From an uncultured Johnsonella sp. (GTDB lineage: Bacteria > Bacillota > Clostridia > Lachnospirales > Lachnospiraceae), in assembly GCA_937927235.1 (NCBI GenBank), contig CALBCM010000016.1, positions 1 through 64,000 on the forward strand: 64,000 nt of DNA, given 5' to 3'. The notes below the pieces were generated by a model, which was not told the origin of the DNA, did no database searches, and saw nothing but the letters and a program-made list of their open reading frames with translations. Below are positions 41,259 to 50,696 of this stretch, piece by piece; the stretch's first letter is position 1, and the number at the start of each line of letters is the position of its first letter. Position numbers and translations under genes: made by a program.

Positions 41259-42359
41259 TTAATTCTCTAATTTTTCAAGAATTTCACCTGCATTATCCTT
41301 AGTAACCTTAGTGTAATCCACCGTATCAAGTGCTTCTACAGCCTTTTTATTAATCATATCCATAGCCGCTTTTGCCGCCAGCTGCGCCTGAAGCTTATAA
41401 TCGGCATATAAGGTTCCTGTCAACCTGCCTGCTTTAACCTCTTTGCAAGCCTCCTCAATTCCGTTTATACCTAAAATATAAATATTTTCTCCGGGTTTCT
41501 TGCCTGCTGCCTCCGCTCCTTCAACGGCTCCCAGTGCGGTTTCATCATCAGCACAAAATACTACTTCAAGCTTATCTCCAAATTTCGCCGCTGCATCTGA
41601 AACTGCCTGCTTAGCAGCTGCTCTGTCAAAATTGACTCCGGTTTTTAAAATCTCTTCCTTGCCAAGCCCCGCTTCTGTAATAGCTTTAGCACAGTAATCT
41701 CCCTTTAAACCTGTTTCCGCAATGTCCGCATCACCTTGAAGCAACAGATAGCTTACAGTACCGTCACCGTTTATGTCCCCTTTATTGTCAAGAGAAACAA
41801 CTATCTCTCCAAGTAAATTGCCTGCCTGCTGGGCATCGTTTCCCACATAGGAAGCTCTTATCCCCTCTGTTGCCCATCTTGCCTCCTCAGCATGTGAAGT
41901 TTCTCTGTTTATGATTATAATAGGAATCCCGGCAGAGCGTGCCTGATTTACATAATTTTGCACTTCTGCAGGTTTCACAGGATTGATTACTATAGCATCA
42001 ACTGCCGAATTTATAAACTCACTCATCTGCTTTGCCTGTTCTTCAGATTTTCCGTTTGCATCACGAAGCAGTATATTTTCTTGTTGAAAGCCTGCATTTT
42101 CAAGCTCTTTTTGCAGCTCAGCCTGATATAAGGACATAAAGGCATTATTGGTTTTATACATTGATACCCCTATATTAAAGCTTTTGCCGCCCCTGCCGGG
42201 AGCATTATTGTTTGCAATACTTGCCGCTTCCTGCAAGGGCTGGGTGCCCAAAGCATTTTCAGTGCTCTCAGCCTGTTTTTTACCTGAACAGCCCATAACA
42301 GATATAACCGCTGCTAATACAGCTATAGAAATAATAAAATAATTTTTAGCTTTCATCAT
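41259..42359 (-). CDS. Galactose/glucose-type ABC transporter substrate-binding lipoprotein (MglB-like)
   Basis: This 366-residue lipoprotein has a V-M-G-C lipobox (Cys 24) and a type I periplasmic-binding fold (FNIGVSMYKTNNAFM, AIVINPVKPAEV, IIIINRE, then VVFCADDETALGAVEGAEAAG). An EF-hand-like calcium loop (DNKGDINGDGT) is a hallmark of MglB relatives. Permease and ATPase genes do not follow (a pyrophosphatase does), so the transporter is elsewhere or the protein acts in sensing. It lies downstream of the sensor cluster 42490-48016. Confidence 0.88.
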   Translation of the reverse strand: MMKAKNYFIISIAVLAAVISVMGCSGKKQAESTENALGTQPLQEAASIANNNAPGRGGKSFNIGVSMYKTNNAFMSLYQAELQKELENAGFQQENILLRDANGKSEEQAKQMSEFINSAVDAIVINPVKPAEVQNYVNQARSAGIPIIIINRETSHAEEARWATEGIRASYVGNDAQQAGNLLGEIVVSLDNKGDINGDGTVSYLLLQGDADIAETGLKGDYCAKAITEAGLGKEEILKTGVNFDRAAAKQAVSDAAAKFGDKLEVVFCADDETALGAVEGAEAAGKKPGENIYILGINGIEEACKEVKAGRLTGTLYADYKLQAQLAAKAAMDMINKKAVEALDTVDYTKVTKDNAGEILEKLEN

Positions 42360-42489
42360 CGTCTACTAAAGTCCTTCCTTCCTGCCCGTCTTCATCCTGC
42401 TTTTGTCTTAGCTATCAAAGCCTGCCTACCAGTTTTAAACAGTAATATAATACCATATAAGCAGCAATAAAACCACCTTGTCTTTATTT

Positions 42490-43509
42490 TTAAGACCTTT
42501 TATAAGTAGAAAATTTTATATAATAATTTTTATCAGGAGCTTTTTCTCTCAAGGCTTTATTTACAGCATTATCTATTGCAAGCTCAAGCAGGGCTTCTGC
42601 ATATTGTCTAAAATCACACCTTACTGTCCCGCAAAGTCTTCCCTCGTCCACTGCTTTTAAAGCTTCTGCACTGCCGTCAATTCCAACTATATTTATATTG
42701 CGAAGGCTCGCACAGCTCTCAGCCGCATCTCTTGCTCCAAGTGCCATATCATCGTTATTTGCTATCACAAGCTCTATGCTGTCCGAGTATTTTTTTATCC
42801 ATCCCTCCATAATAGCCGAAGCCTGGTTCCTGTCCCAATTTGCCGAAGCGGCTGCAAGCTTATGTATCGGAATTCCCTCATTTTGCAGAGCTTTTATAGC
42901 CCACTCAGTTCTCAGCAGCGCAGCCTGATGGTTTGCCTCACCTTCAAGCACAACATAATTTATATTTCCGTCGCCGTTTAAATCAAGTGCCGAAGGATTT
43001 GAAGCGTACAGCTCCGATATAATTTCCGCCTGCTGTAAAGCGGCGTCCTTTGAATCATCTCCGATATAATATATCTTTTTGCCTCTGTTTATACCACTTT
43101 TTACCGGCTCTCTGTTAAAAAATATCAGAGGTATATCCGTAGCAACCGCCTTATCAATTATAGCTGATACTTCGGTTCTTTCCACAGGATTTACACAGAT
43201 TGCATCGTATTCCAGAGCAATAAATCTCTCTACCTGTCGATTTTGCGTAATTTGGCTTCCTGCGGCATTTACCACCTCATACCTTACTCTTATCCCCTTA
43301 TATTCGCTTCCTTTAAGCAGCGAATCTATTTCCTGCCGCAAAGAATTAATAAAAGTATCTTCATGATTATATATACAGATGCCTATAAACACCGCATTGT
43401 CTTCAACGGCTTTTCTGTCAAGCATTTTGGCATTTGCTATAAACAGTACGGTAATTAACTCACACACTATACCTGCTATAAGGCAGGGTTTTAAGGATAT
43501 TGTCCGCAT
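42490..43509 (-). CDS. Membrane-anchored sugar-binding protein, sensor type (MglB/XylFII-like)
   Basis: This 339-residue protein is a homologue of the MglB-like protein (GICIYNHEDTFINSL, AICVNPVERTEV, IFFNREPV, calcium-type loop DLNGDGN, VIANNDDMALGARDA) but starts with a non-cleaved transmembrane helix (about 8-28) and has no lipobox. In the C. beijerinckii XylFII/LytS/YesN system such a membrane-tied binding protein senses sugar for a LytS-type kinase. The same gene order here supports that reading. Sugar specificity is unknown. Confidence 0.8.
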   Translation of the reverse strand: MRTISLKPCLIAGIVCELITVLFIANAKMLDRKAVEDNAVFIGICIYNHEDTFINSLRQEIDSLLKGSEYKGIRVRYEVVNAAGSQITQNRQVERFIALEYDAICVNPVERTEVSAIIDKAVATDIPLIFFNREPVKSGINRGKKIYYIGDDSKDAALQQAEIISELYASNPSALDLNGDGNINYVVLEGEANHQAALLRTEWAIKALQNEGIPIHKLAAASANWDRNQASAIMEGWIKKYSDSIELVIANNDDMALGARDAAESCASLRNINIVGIDGSAEALKAVDEGRLCGTVRCDFRQYAEALLELAIDNAVNKALREKAPDKNYYIKFSTYKRS

Positions 43510-43529
43510 AATCAGCCTCGCTCTGTAAT

Positions 43530-44525
43530 TTAATTAATTGGATAAAGCATCTTAGTATATTTTCCGGATTCTAAGGTATTATTATCTATATAGTAGCTTG
43601 GGATAATTTCATTTCTTAATCCTGTTTTTTCTCTTTCCGTCCCAAAAATTTTCATGTATGCATTTAATGCGGCGGCATAGCCTTCATCATATTCATTCCA
43701 AGTAATAATTCCTGAAACATATCCCTGCTCAAGCTTATTAAGCAGATAGGTAGTAGTTCCCACTCCATAAATCCTGTAGTTTAAATTATCTTTATTTAAA
43801 GAACATTGTTTAACGGTTTCAGTAAAGCTGCCTCTTGAAAGCATTATTACTGCCGGAATTTCATCTGTTTTTTTTAACTCAGCCTCCGAAGAATCAGCGC
43901 AAGGCTTTTCCATGTTTATGCCACGCCTGACAATTACATTGAAACCATCCTGCTCAAGCTTTTCCTTAATAAGCTGCTCAAGCTCATGTATATGATTTCC
44001 TTTTGCAACTATATATACGGGAGCTGAAGGAAGCTGAGAAACTTTTATGCTTTTTACAAGCTCATCTATCCCCTGCTGATAATCAATGCTTACATGGCTC
44101 ATATAACCCTCGCTTTTTTTATAGACCACTCCAGATATGAAAACCGGTATTATATCAGATGAGATATCCAGCTTGGCAAATCTCCTGCTGTCCATATTTG
44201 GAAGCATTATAATATCAGTTCCCGAATCAGCTTCTTTTAATATAAGCGACCTGAACTCATTTACATCCGCATTTTTAGATATATTAGTAAAGTTTACATC
44301 TATTTTATAATCCTGTGCCGCACTTTCTATGCCTTTTTTAAAATTTGTATAATATTCTTCTTCATTTTCTAAAAATATTACAGTCATTCTGCATACGCTC
44401 TTATCTTCATCCTTTAATAAAAAATTTGTTGAAGACATAATAAAAAATATAACAATCAGCATAAAGTAAAGGACTAATAATCCTGTTATATTACTATTTG
44501 CCTCAAAATTTATTTTATTACTCAT
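43530..44525 (-). CDS. Membrane-anchored periplasmic-binding-type sensor protein
   Basis: These 331 residues begin with a transmembrane anchor (about 14-32), followed by a divergent type I binding fold (VIFLENEEEYYTNFKKGIESA, TDIIMLPNMDSRR, AVIMLSRGSFTET, GIITWNEYDEGYAAALNAY). It is less MglB-like than its neighbour and lacks the calcium loop. It overlaps the kinase gene by 4 bp, so translation is coupled. I infer that it is a ligand-binding partner of the kinase. Confidence 0.75.
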   Translation of the reverse strand: MSNKINFEANSNITGLLVLYFMLIVIFFIMSSTNFLLKDEDKSVCRMTVIFLENEEEYYTNFKKGIESAAQDYKIDVNFTNISKNADVNEFRSLILKEADSGTDIIMLPNMDSRRFAKLDISSDIIPVFISGVVYKKSEGYMSHVSIDYQQGIDELVKSIKVSQLPSAPVYIVAKGNHIHELEQLIKEKLEQDGFNVIVRRGINMEKPCADSSEAELKKTDEIPAVIMLSRGSFTETVKQCSLNKDNLNYRIYGVGTTTYLLNKLEQGYVSGIITWNEYDEGYAAALNAYMKIFGTEREKTGLRNEIIPSYYIDNNTLESGKYTKMLYPIN

Positions 44526-46363
44526 TTGTTTACACCAAAATCTTCATCAATATATTTTTGAGCCGGAAAATGAATTATCACCTCAGTGCCCTCGTCAGGC
44601 TCAGATATTACATATACTTTGCCCTCACTGCCATACTGTTTAAAAATTCTGTTCTTAACATTTTTAAACCCTATGCCTGAGCCTCTTGGTGCTGAAGCTC
44701 TTACCACTGCATCAGACATTATTTCTGTTACCCTGTCATTTGTCATCCCCGCACCGTTGTCCTTGATGCTGAATACCAACCTGCCATTTTCAATATATGC
44801 CTTAATAAGTATAATCCCGTCACCGTCATCCATATACTCCATGCCGTGATAGATGGAATTTTCAACTATAGGCTGCAATATAAGCTTTAAGGTAGCCATC
44901 TCATTGACTCTTTCATCTATATCAAATTTATATGAAAATCTGTCCTTAAATCTCATCTGCTGTATTAAAAGATAATCGCTTACATGCCCTATTTCCTCTT
45001 TGGCAGTAATAAATTTTTTATCAGTATTTAAAAATATCCTGAAAAATCTTCCTACCGCCGTTACCACCTTGGTCGCCTCCTCCGGTTTGCCTGCTTCTAT
45101 CAGCCAGACTATGATGCTGAGAGTATTATATAAGAAATGAGGATTTATCTGAGCCTGCAATACATCAAACTCTGCCTGCACCTTCATCTTTTCTGCTTCT
45201 ATTCGCTTTTGATTCTCTGTCTGGTTATCTTTAATCAGCTGATTTATCCTGTTTCTCATATTTTCAACAGCCTTTCCCAGATGCTCAATCTCTGAAACTC
45301 CGCCTATAGATACTTTCTCATCAAATTTTCCTGATTCTATCGCTTTCACTGATTCCTGAAGCCTGTTTATAGGCGTGCTTATCTTATCGGTCATGTAAAT
45401 ATAAGCAAAGGATATTATAAAAAACTCGGCAAATAATATGACGGCAGTAAAGGCACGTGTATGCTGGTCAAGGAGAACTCTTGAAGCCGGCATACTGACT
45501 CCCACTATTTTCCAGCCGGTGTACCCGACAGTTTTTATGAGCAGGTTAACTTCTCTGCCGTTTTTATAGATGCTGTAAATTCCGTCATTATATTTACTTG
45601 CTTCTATATTATTTTCAGATATTCTCTTTGAATATAAAAGCCCCATCTTAGGATGCCAGATAATTTCTCCATTTGAGTCAATTATATAAATATACCCGCC
45701 ATTTGCAAAATTTATATCGTTAAAATTCCTTACCAGCTCATCATATTTCATATCAATCAGTAATACCGCCTGCTCACTTCTGCCTTCTTTAGTAAACTCT
45801 ATTATTCTTGACATTGATATGACCCACTTATATCTGTAATCGCCAAGCTCAAATATTTTTTGAAGATGAGGCAGAGAAAAATGGCTGTTTTCTGTATCTT
45901 TAAATGTATTTTTAAACCACTCCTGTTTTTTTATTATATAGCCTTCCTTTTGCCTTGCTGCCGGAACTACATCTATAAGCTCTCCTTCCAAAGAAAAAAG
46001 TGCAATATTGTCAACCTTTTCCTTATTGCTGTCATATAAAAGGCTAAGCATAGAATGGGTATCCGTATTTTTATCCGCATTTTTTAAAACACTGTAGTAC
46101 ACCGTATTCGACAGTTTCATTACATCTCTCAGGTAATTGTCAAATAAATAGCCTACCTGATTTAATATCCCTGTATTAGCCTCATTTAAGCTTTTTTGTG
46201 AGCGCTTTGAAAGTCTTCTTGTAATAAAGAAAATAGTTACTGCAATCGCAGCGCAGGTTGCCAAGGTAAAGTATATAAAAAGTACCATCCTTATCCCAAG
46301 CTTATGCGGAAAAATTTTTATTTTTTTCTTGTTGTTATTAGGTTCACTTCTCTTTTCTGCCAT
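44522..46363 (-). CDS. LytS/YesM-type sensor histidine kinase
   Basis: This 613-residue kinase has two transmembrane segments (about 20-42 and 305-325) around a dCache-like sensor domain, a HAMP linker (DKISTPINRLQESVKAIESG), the His_kinase box QAQINPHFLYNTLSII and an ATPase domain (IVENSIYHGM, IKDNGAGM, SGIGFKNVKNRI). It pairs with the YesN regulator 9 bp upstream and with the binding-type proteins just downstream. The system presumably reports extracellular sugars. Confidence 0.92.
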   Translation of the reverse strand: MAEKRSEPNNNKKKIKIFPHKLGIRMVLFIYFTLATCAAIAVTIFFITRRLSKRSQKSLNEANTGILNQVGYLFDNYLRDVMKLSNTVYYSVLKNADKNTDTHSMLSLLYDSNKEKVDNIALFSLEGELIDVVPAARQKEGYIIKKQEWFKNTFKDTENSHFSLPHLQKIFELGDYRYKWVISMSRIIEFTKEGRSEQAVLLIDMKYDELVRNFNDINFANGGYIYIIDSNGEIIWHPKMGLLYSKRISENNIEASKYNDGIYSIYKNGREVNLLIKTVGYTGWKIVGVSMPASRVLLDQHTRAFTAVILFAEFFIISFAYIYMTDKISTPINRLQESVKAIESGKFDEKVSIGGVSEIEHLGKAVENMRNRINQLIKDNQTENQKRIEAEKMKVQAEFDVLQAQINPHFLYNTLSIIVWLIEAGKPEEATKVVTAVGRFFRIFLNTDKKFITAKEEIGHVSDYLLIQQMRFKDRFSYKFDIDERVNEMATLKLILQPIVENSIYHGMEYMDDGDGIILIKAYIENGRLVFSIKDNGAGMTNDRVTEIMSDAVVRASAPRGSGIGFKNVKNRIFKQYGSEGKVYVISEPDEGTEVIIHFPAQKYIDEDFGVNK

Positions 46364-46372
46364 ACTAATAAA

Positions 46373-48016
46373 TTAAAACTTCTTATCAGCTGCTCTAAAC
46401 TTTGTAGGTGTCATTCCAAATTTCCTTTTAAATACATAGCTGAAATAATTTTGTTCAGGATAGCCTACCTCATTCGCTATTACATAAGTTTTCTTATCTG
46501 TATTTTTTAAAAGCTCCATTGCAAGCCCAAGCCTTAAATCAGTTAAATAAGCTATATAGCTTTGTTTTACCTCCTTTTTAAATATAGTAGAAAAATATGC
46601 CGTACTCATATGAAGATGCTTACAAATCATTTCAAGCGAGAGGTCCGGATTTGTAAAGTTTTCCTGTATATAGCGCTTGGCTTCCTCAATAACCCTTTTG
46701 GTAGTATTTTCCCTTCTCTCACGCATATAGCCATGAATTTTAATACAGATATCCTGAAACCAGAGTATAAATTCTTCCATATTTTTAATGATCTCAAGTA
46801 TGTCTACATATTCACTGCCCGGCTCCGTGCTTATATCCTCAAAGCTGATTTCATACTGCTGCATAAGCTGCACTATGCAGTTAGCCGCACTCAGCATATA
46901 GGTATGATACTGACTTGTATGTACCTTGGCAGATTTCATCTTATCCAGCACCATATCAATTACATAATAAACACCTTCCTTTGTTCCGAACTTGATCGCA
47001 TAAGTAAGGTCGCTTTCATCCTTTTCACTAAATTTCAAAAAGCCTAGATTTACCGGTTCTACATCGTGAAAATAAAGTATATCTCCCGTACCTATTACAT
47101 TCTTATAGCCAAGTGCATTTAAAGCATCTGCATAAGAATAAGTAATGCTGTAAAGCTCAGTGCAAGTGCTGCCCACTGCTATGGTAATTGACACTCCAAG
47201 AACCTTCCTGTTTTCCTTGCAGATATTTCTTAGGGTATCCACAAGCTCATCTTCTTTAATACTTTCCTCGCTTCCCGAATGATTTTCACTGTCAATTCCT
47301 GTGATAATTACAAGCTTTGTATCCGAAGCTGAAGTAAACACGCAGCATTTATACTTCTTGGAAAGCTTGTCATATATAAATTTTTGAACCGACACGGGAA
47401 TAAGCTCTTTGTCTATACTGGAAGTTTCAGACCCGCCCTCTTCTATGTCAACTACTGAAACTACCCAGGCCTTTGATGGCATTAAATCAATACCGTAGCG
47501 TTTAACCTTATCTTCTATCTCATCCTTTACAGTTTTTCCCAAAATAAGATTATTTAAAAACTGTTCTCTCAGGATAGGGATACTTGCCTTATAATTATTC
47601 CTTAAGATATCAAGGTCACGGCTTTTTGATATTTCATCATCAAGCTTTTCTTTTACCTTCAGCAGTATATTTGTAAGGTCTTCTCTGTTTACCGGCTTTA
47701 ACACATATTCAGACACTCCAAGTCTGATAGCCTCCTTCGCATATTCAAAATCATTATAACCTGAGCATATTATAATTTTTAATGAAGGATATAATTTTTT
47801 CGCCCTTTTAGCCAGCTCCAATCCATCTATATATGGCATGCGTATATCAGTCATCAGCACATCAGGCTCCAGTATTTCCAGCTTTTCAAGTGCATCCTGA
47901 CCATTTTCAGCATCTCCGATTATTGTAAACCCTGCCTTTTCCCAATCAACTGTATTCTTAATTGCAGTTCTTGCTTCCTGTTCATCATCTACAATAATAA
48001 TCTTGTATAACTTCAT
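46373..48016 (-). CDS. YesN-type AraC-family response regulator
   Basis: This 547-residue regulator has a receiver domain (IVDDEQEARTAI; phospho-acceptor in DVLMTDIRMPYIDG; K in YVLKPV), a long central linker of unknown fold (residues 125-430), and a C-terminal pair of AraC helix-turn-helices (SLEMICKHLHMSTAYFSTIFKKE, YVIANEVGYPEQNYFSYVFKRKFG). GGAGTACCT precedes ATG 48016. It likely activates the sugar transporter genes that match the sensor cluster. Confidence 0.92.
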   Translation of the reverse strand: MKLYKIIIVDDEQEARTAIKNTVDWEKAGFTIIGDAENGQDALEKLEILEPDVLMTDIRMPYIDGLELAKRAKKLYPSLKIIICSGYNDFEYAKEAIRLGVSEYVLKPVNREDLTNILLKVKEKLDDEISKSRDLDILRNNYKASIPILREQFLNNLILGKTVKDEIEDKVKRYGIDLMPSKAWVVSVVDIEEGGSETSSIDKELIPVSVQKFIYDKLSKKYKCCVFTSASDTKLVIITGIDSENHSGSEESIKEDELVDTLRNICKENRKVLGVSITIAVGSTCTELYSITYSYADALNALGYKNVIGTGDILYFHDVEPVNLGFLKFSEKDESDLTYAIKFGTKEGVYYVIDMVLDKMKSAKVHTSQYHTYMLSAANCIVQLMQQYEISFEDISTEPGSEYVDILEIIKNMEEFILWFQDICIKIHGYMRERRENTTKRVIEEAKRYIQENFTNPDLSLEMICKHLHMSTAYFSTIFKKEVKQSYIAYLTDLRLGLAMELLKNTDKKTYVIANEVGYPEQNYFSYVFKRKFGMTPTKFRAADKKF

Positions 48017-48030
48017 AGGTACTCCGCCAT

Positions 48031-48497
48031 TTATTTTATATCTCTTTCATCTAAAACTATCGTAAAAGGTCCGTCATTTATAAGGCTTACCTTCATCTCC
48101 GCTCCAAATTTTTTTCTGCAAATAGCAAGACCTGCTCAGTTTTAATTCCGCTTGCCTTTGCTTTTGCTACCATATACTCATATAATTCTTTAGCACGTCT
48201 AGGGTCGCCGGCATTTATAAAACTCGGCCGATTTCCATCTCGGCATGAAGCAAGCAAAGTAAACTGCGATACCAAAAGCAGCTCTCCCTTCACATCAGTT
48301 ATAGACAGATTGGTTTTATTGTTTTCATCCTCAAAAATTCTAAGCTTAAGCAGTTTTGCTAGAAATTTATCGACTACAGCTTCATCATCTTCCTTTGCGA
48401 CTCCTACAAGCACCATAAAGCCTCTTTTTATGCTGCCTACTATTTTATTTTTAATTTCTACCTCTGCACTGTTTACTCTTTGTATAACAAGTTTCAT
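48031..48497 (-). pseudogene. dtd: D-aminoacyl-tRNA deacylase with a frameshift in an A7 tract
   Basis: The first 130 codons match DTD: MKLVIQRVNSAEV start, LLVSQFTLLASCRDGNRPSF with the S-Q-x-T catalytic motif. The zero frame then stops after K-N-L-E-R-R (48093). In the -1 frame, from the run of seven A at about 48113, the rest of the protein appears: FGAEMKVSLINDGPFTIV, ending at TAA 48031. That part holds the N-x-G-P-F-T cross-subunit Gly-cisPro motif, which is needed for activity. One extra A would restore the reading frame. It could be a real mutation, a sequencing error, or a -1 slip at A-AAA-AAT. Confidence 0.8.
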
Positions 48498-48533
48498 TTT
48501 ATCCTCCCCGATTATATAATTTATTTAAAGTAT

Positions 48534-48592
48534 AAAAAGATATACATTGAACCGATACAGGTAAGTCCCCCGCTTCATAAGTATATCTTTTT
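48534..48592. terminator. Bidirectional terminator after atpC
   Basis: A perfect 12-bp stem (AAAAAGATATAC with GTATATCTTTTT) and a 35-nt loop lie between atpC and the dtd start. Confidence 0.75.
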
Positions 48593-48655
48593 TAGTTTAT
48601 TTAATAAATTACATTTTTATTGAATTTTTATGTCGATTTATATCAGACTGATTAT

Positions 48656-49057
48656 TTAATGCATATTCTTAGCTTCAAGCCTTACCAGTGCTCTTGCCAG
48701 TGCAAGCTCCGCTCTTGCAATATCAATGCCGCCTTTTTCCGAAAGTCTTCTTTCAGCTCTGATTTTAGCTTCCTTTGCACGACTTTCATCAATTTTTTCA
48801 GGCCATTCACATACTTCAGCAAGTATGGTCACACTTTCCTGAAGAATTTGAGCAAAACCCGATATCAGTGCCGCATGTTTAATACCGCCCACTTCATGTA
48901 TTCTTAGAATGCCGGGACTTACTACAGTTGTCATAGGTATGTGCTTTGGATATACACCTATCTGCCCCTGTATAGTATTAAACTCCACCATCTCGGATTC
49001 ACCCTCGTAAAAATCTTCGACAGGAGTTATTATTCTCAATTTAAAAGTATTCTCCAC
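48656..49057 (-). CDS. atpC: ATP synthase F1 epsilon subunit
   Basis: This 133-residue protein has the beta-sandwich domain (LRIITPVEDFYEGESEMVEFNTIQGQIGVYPKHIP, then GILRIHEVGG) and the C-terminal helical hairpin (RAKEAKIRAERRLSE). It is a rotor part and inhibitor of reverse ATP hydrolysis. It ends the atp operon, 11 bp after atpD. Confidence 0.95.
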   Translation of the reverse strand: MENTFKLRIITPVEDFYEGESEMVEFNTIQGQIGVYPKHIPMTTVVSPGILRIHEVGGIKHAALISGFAQILQESVTILAEVCEWPEKIDESRAKEAKIRAERRLSEKGGIDIARAELALARALVRLEAKNMH

Positions 49058-49068
49058 AAGAAGCCCTC

Positions 49069-50463
49069 CTATTTCTTAGCAGCTTTCTCCAAGACTTCAT
49101 CTATAGTTCCGGAGTTAAGGAAGAACTGCTCAGCTATGTCATCGTGCCTGCCTTCAAGAATCTCCCTGAAGCCTCTTATAGTTTCAGACAAAGGTACATA
49201 CTTTCCTTCAAGTCCTGTAAACTGAGTTGCCACAAAAAACGGCTGTGATAAAAACCTCTGTATCTTTCTTGCCCTTGAAACTGTAAGCTTATCATCCTCT
49301 GAAAGCTCATCCATGCCAAGCATCGCAATAATATCCTGAAGCTCCTTGTATTTCTGAAGCACCTTCTGTACATTTCTTGCCGTAGTATAATGCTCCTCCC
49401 CTACTACATGAGGTGAAAGTATCCTTGAAGTTGAAGCCAAGGGGTCTACCGCAGGATAAATCCCCTGTTCAACTATTGCACGGTCAAGCACGGTGGTAGC
49501 ATCTAGATGTGCAAAGGTATTTGCAGGTGCAGGGTCTGTAAGGTCATCCGCAGGTACGTACACCGCTTGAACCGAAGTGATGGAGCCATTTTTAGTTGAG
49601 GTTATTCTTTCCTGCAATGCTCCCATCTCAGTCTGGAGCGTAGGCTGATAACCCACCGCCGAAGGCATACGTCCCAGGAGTGCTGAAACCTCTGAGCCCG
49701 CCTGTGTAAATCTAAATATATTGTCAATAAATAAAAGTACATCTTTTCCGCCTTGGTCACGAAAATATTCAGCCATAGTAAGACCCGCAAGTCCTACTCT
49801 CATACGTGCACCGGGAGGCTCATTCATCTGACCAAACACAAGAGTTGTCTTATTTATAACTCCTGAATCTGTCATTTCATAGTATAAATCATTGCCCTCT
49901 CTGGTCCTCTCGCCTACTCCGGTAAATACCGAATAGCCTCCGTGCTCTGTGGCTATATTTCTTATAAGCTCCTGTATAAGCACCGTTTTTCCTACGCCGG
50001 CACCCCCGAAAAGCCCTATTTTCCCGCCCTTTTGGTAGGGGCAGAGAAGGTCAACCACCTTGATTCCGGTTTCAAAAATCTCCGCCTGTGTGGACTGCTC
50101 TTCAAATGAAGGTGCTTTTCTATGTATAGGCAAATATTGCTCTACCTTAGGAGGCTCTTTATTATCAATTACTTCCCCTAAAACATTGAACATACGCCCA
50201 AGAGTCTGCTCACCTACAGGTACTGATATAGGTGCACCGCTTGCAACTGCTTCCATGCCTCTCCTAAGCCCGTCAGTTGAACCCATCGCAACACATCTTA
50301 CCGTATCATCACCTAAGTGCTGTGCAACCTCAACAGTCAGTGGAATTCCCATATTATCAATCTTTACCGCTTCATTTATCTCAGGGAGATGACCTTGGCT
50401 GAATTTTATATCAAGTACCGCACCTATAACCTGTGTGATTTTGCCTGCGTTTTGCTGCACCAT
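49069..50463 (-). CDS. atpD: ATP synthase F1 beta subunit
   Basis: This 464-residue catalytic subunit carries P-loop GLFGGAGVGKTVLI, GVGERTREGNDLY with the catalytic Glu, LLFIDNIFRF and YVPADDLTDPAPANTFAHLDA. All catalytic residues are present. AAAGGTAG precedes ATG 50463. A 233-bp gap separates it from atpG, unusually long for this operon (see the element there). Confidence 0.97.
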   Translation of the reverse strand: MVQQNAGKITQVIGAVLDIKFSQGHLPEINEAVKIDNMGIPLTVEVAQHLGDDTVRCVAMGSTDGLRRGMEAVASGAPISVPVGEQTLGRMFNVLGEVIDNKEPPKVEQYLPIHRKAPSFEEQSTQAEIFETGIKVVDLLCPYQKGGKIGLFGGAGVGKTVLIQELIRNIATEHGGYSVFTGVGERTREGNDLYYEMTDSGVINKTTLVFGQMNEPPGARMRVGLAGLTMAEYFRDQGGKDVLLFIDNIFRFTQAGSEVSALLGRMPSAVGYQPTLQTEMGALQERITSTKNGSITSVQAVYVPADDLTDPAPANTFAHLDATTVLDRAIVEQGIYPAVDPLASTSRILSPHVVGEEHYTTARNVQKVLQKYKELQDIIAMLGMDELSEDDKLTVSRARKIQRFLSQPFFVATQFTGLEGKYVPLSETIRGFREILEGRHDDIAEQFFLNSGTIDEVLEKAAKK

Positions 50464-50527
50464 CTACCTTTTTGCTACTAAAAATGTATTAAGCTGTACT
50501 TAATGCATTATAAAATTACTACTTCAA

Positions 50528-50607
50528 CGAGCAGGCTTGCAGCACCACGCATCTGCTCGCCCTTTCTTAGGCTCTCCATAGTCGTTAATTCCCGGCTAGC
50601 CAACCGG
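50528..50607 (-). other. Structured non-coding element between atpG and atpD
   Basis: The 233-bp gap 50464-50696 is the longest inside the ATP synthase operon. It holds a 7-bp stem CGAGCAG/CTGCTCG (50528-50534 with 50553-50559) that has an inner TGC/GCA pairing, and a CCGG/CCGG hairpin at 50592-50607. Only a 24-codon open frame with no ribosome site is present. It may be an mRNA processing or stability element, or a small inserted repeat. Confidence 0.4.
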
Positions 50608-50696
50608 TACACATATATATTCTCTCTGCTATTTTAGTAGCCTCTCCTTTTACTCTTATTTGAGAATATTATATTAAACTTTATTTTTTAACTGAC

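Noticed and set aside
50500..50600. 24-codon frame starting M-E-S-L-R-K-G in the atpG-atpD gap
   Set aside because: There is no ribosome site and it lies inside the hairpin-forming region; chance is more likely.
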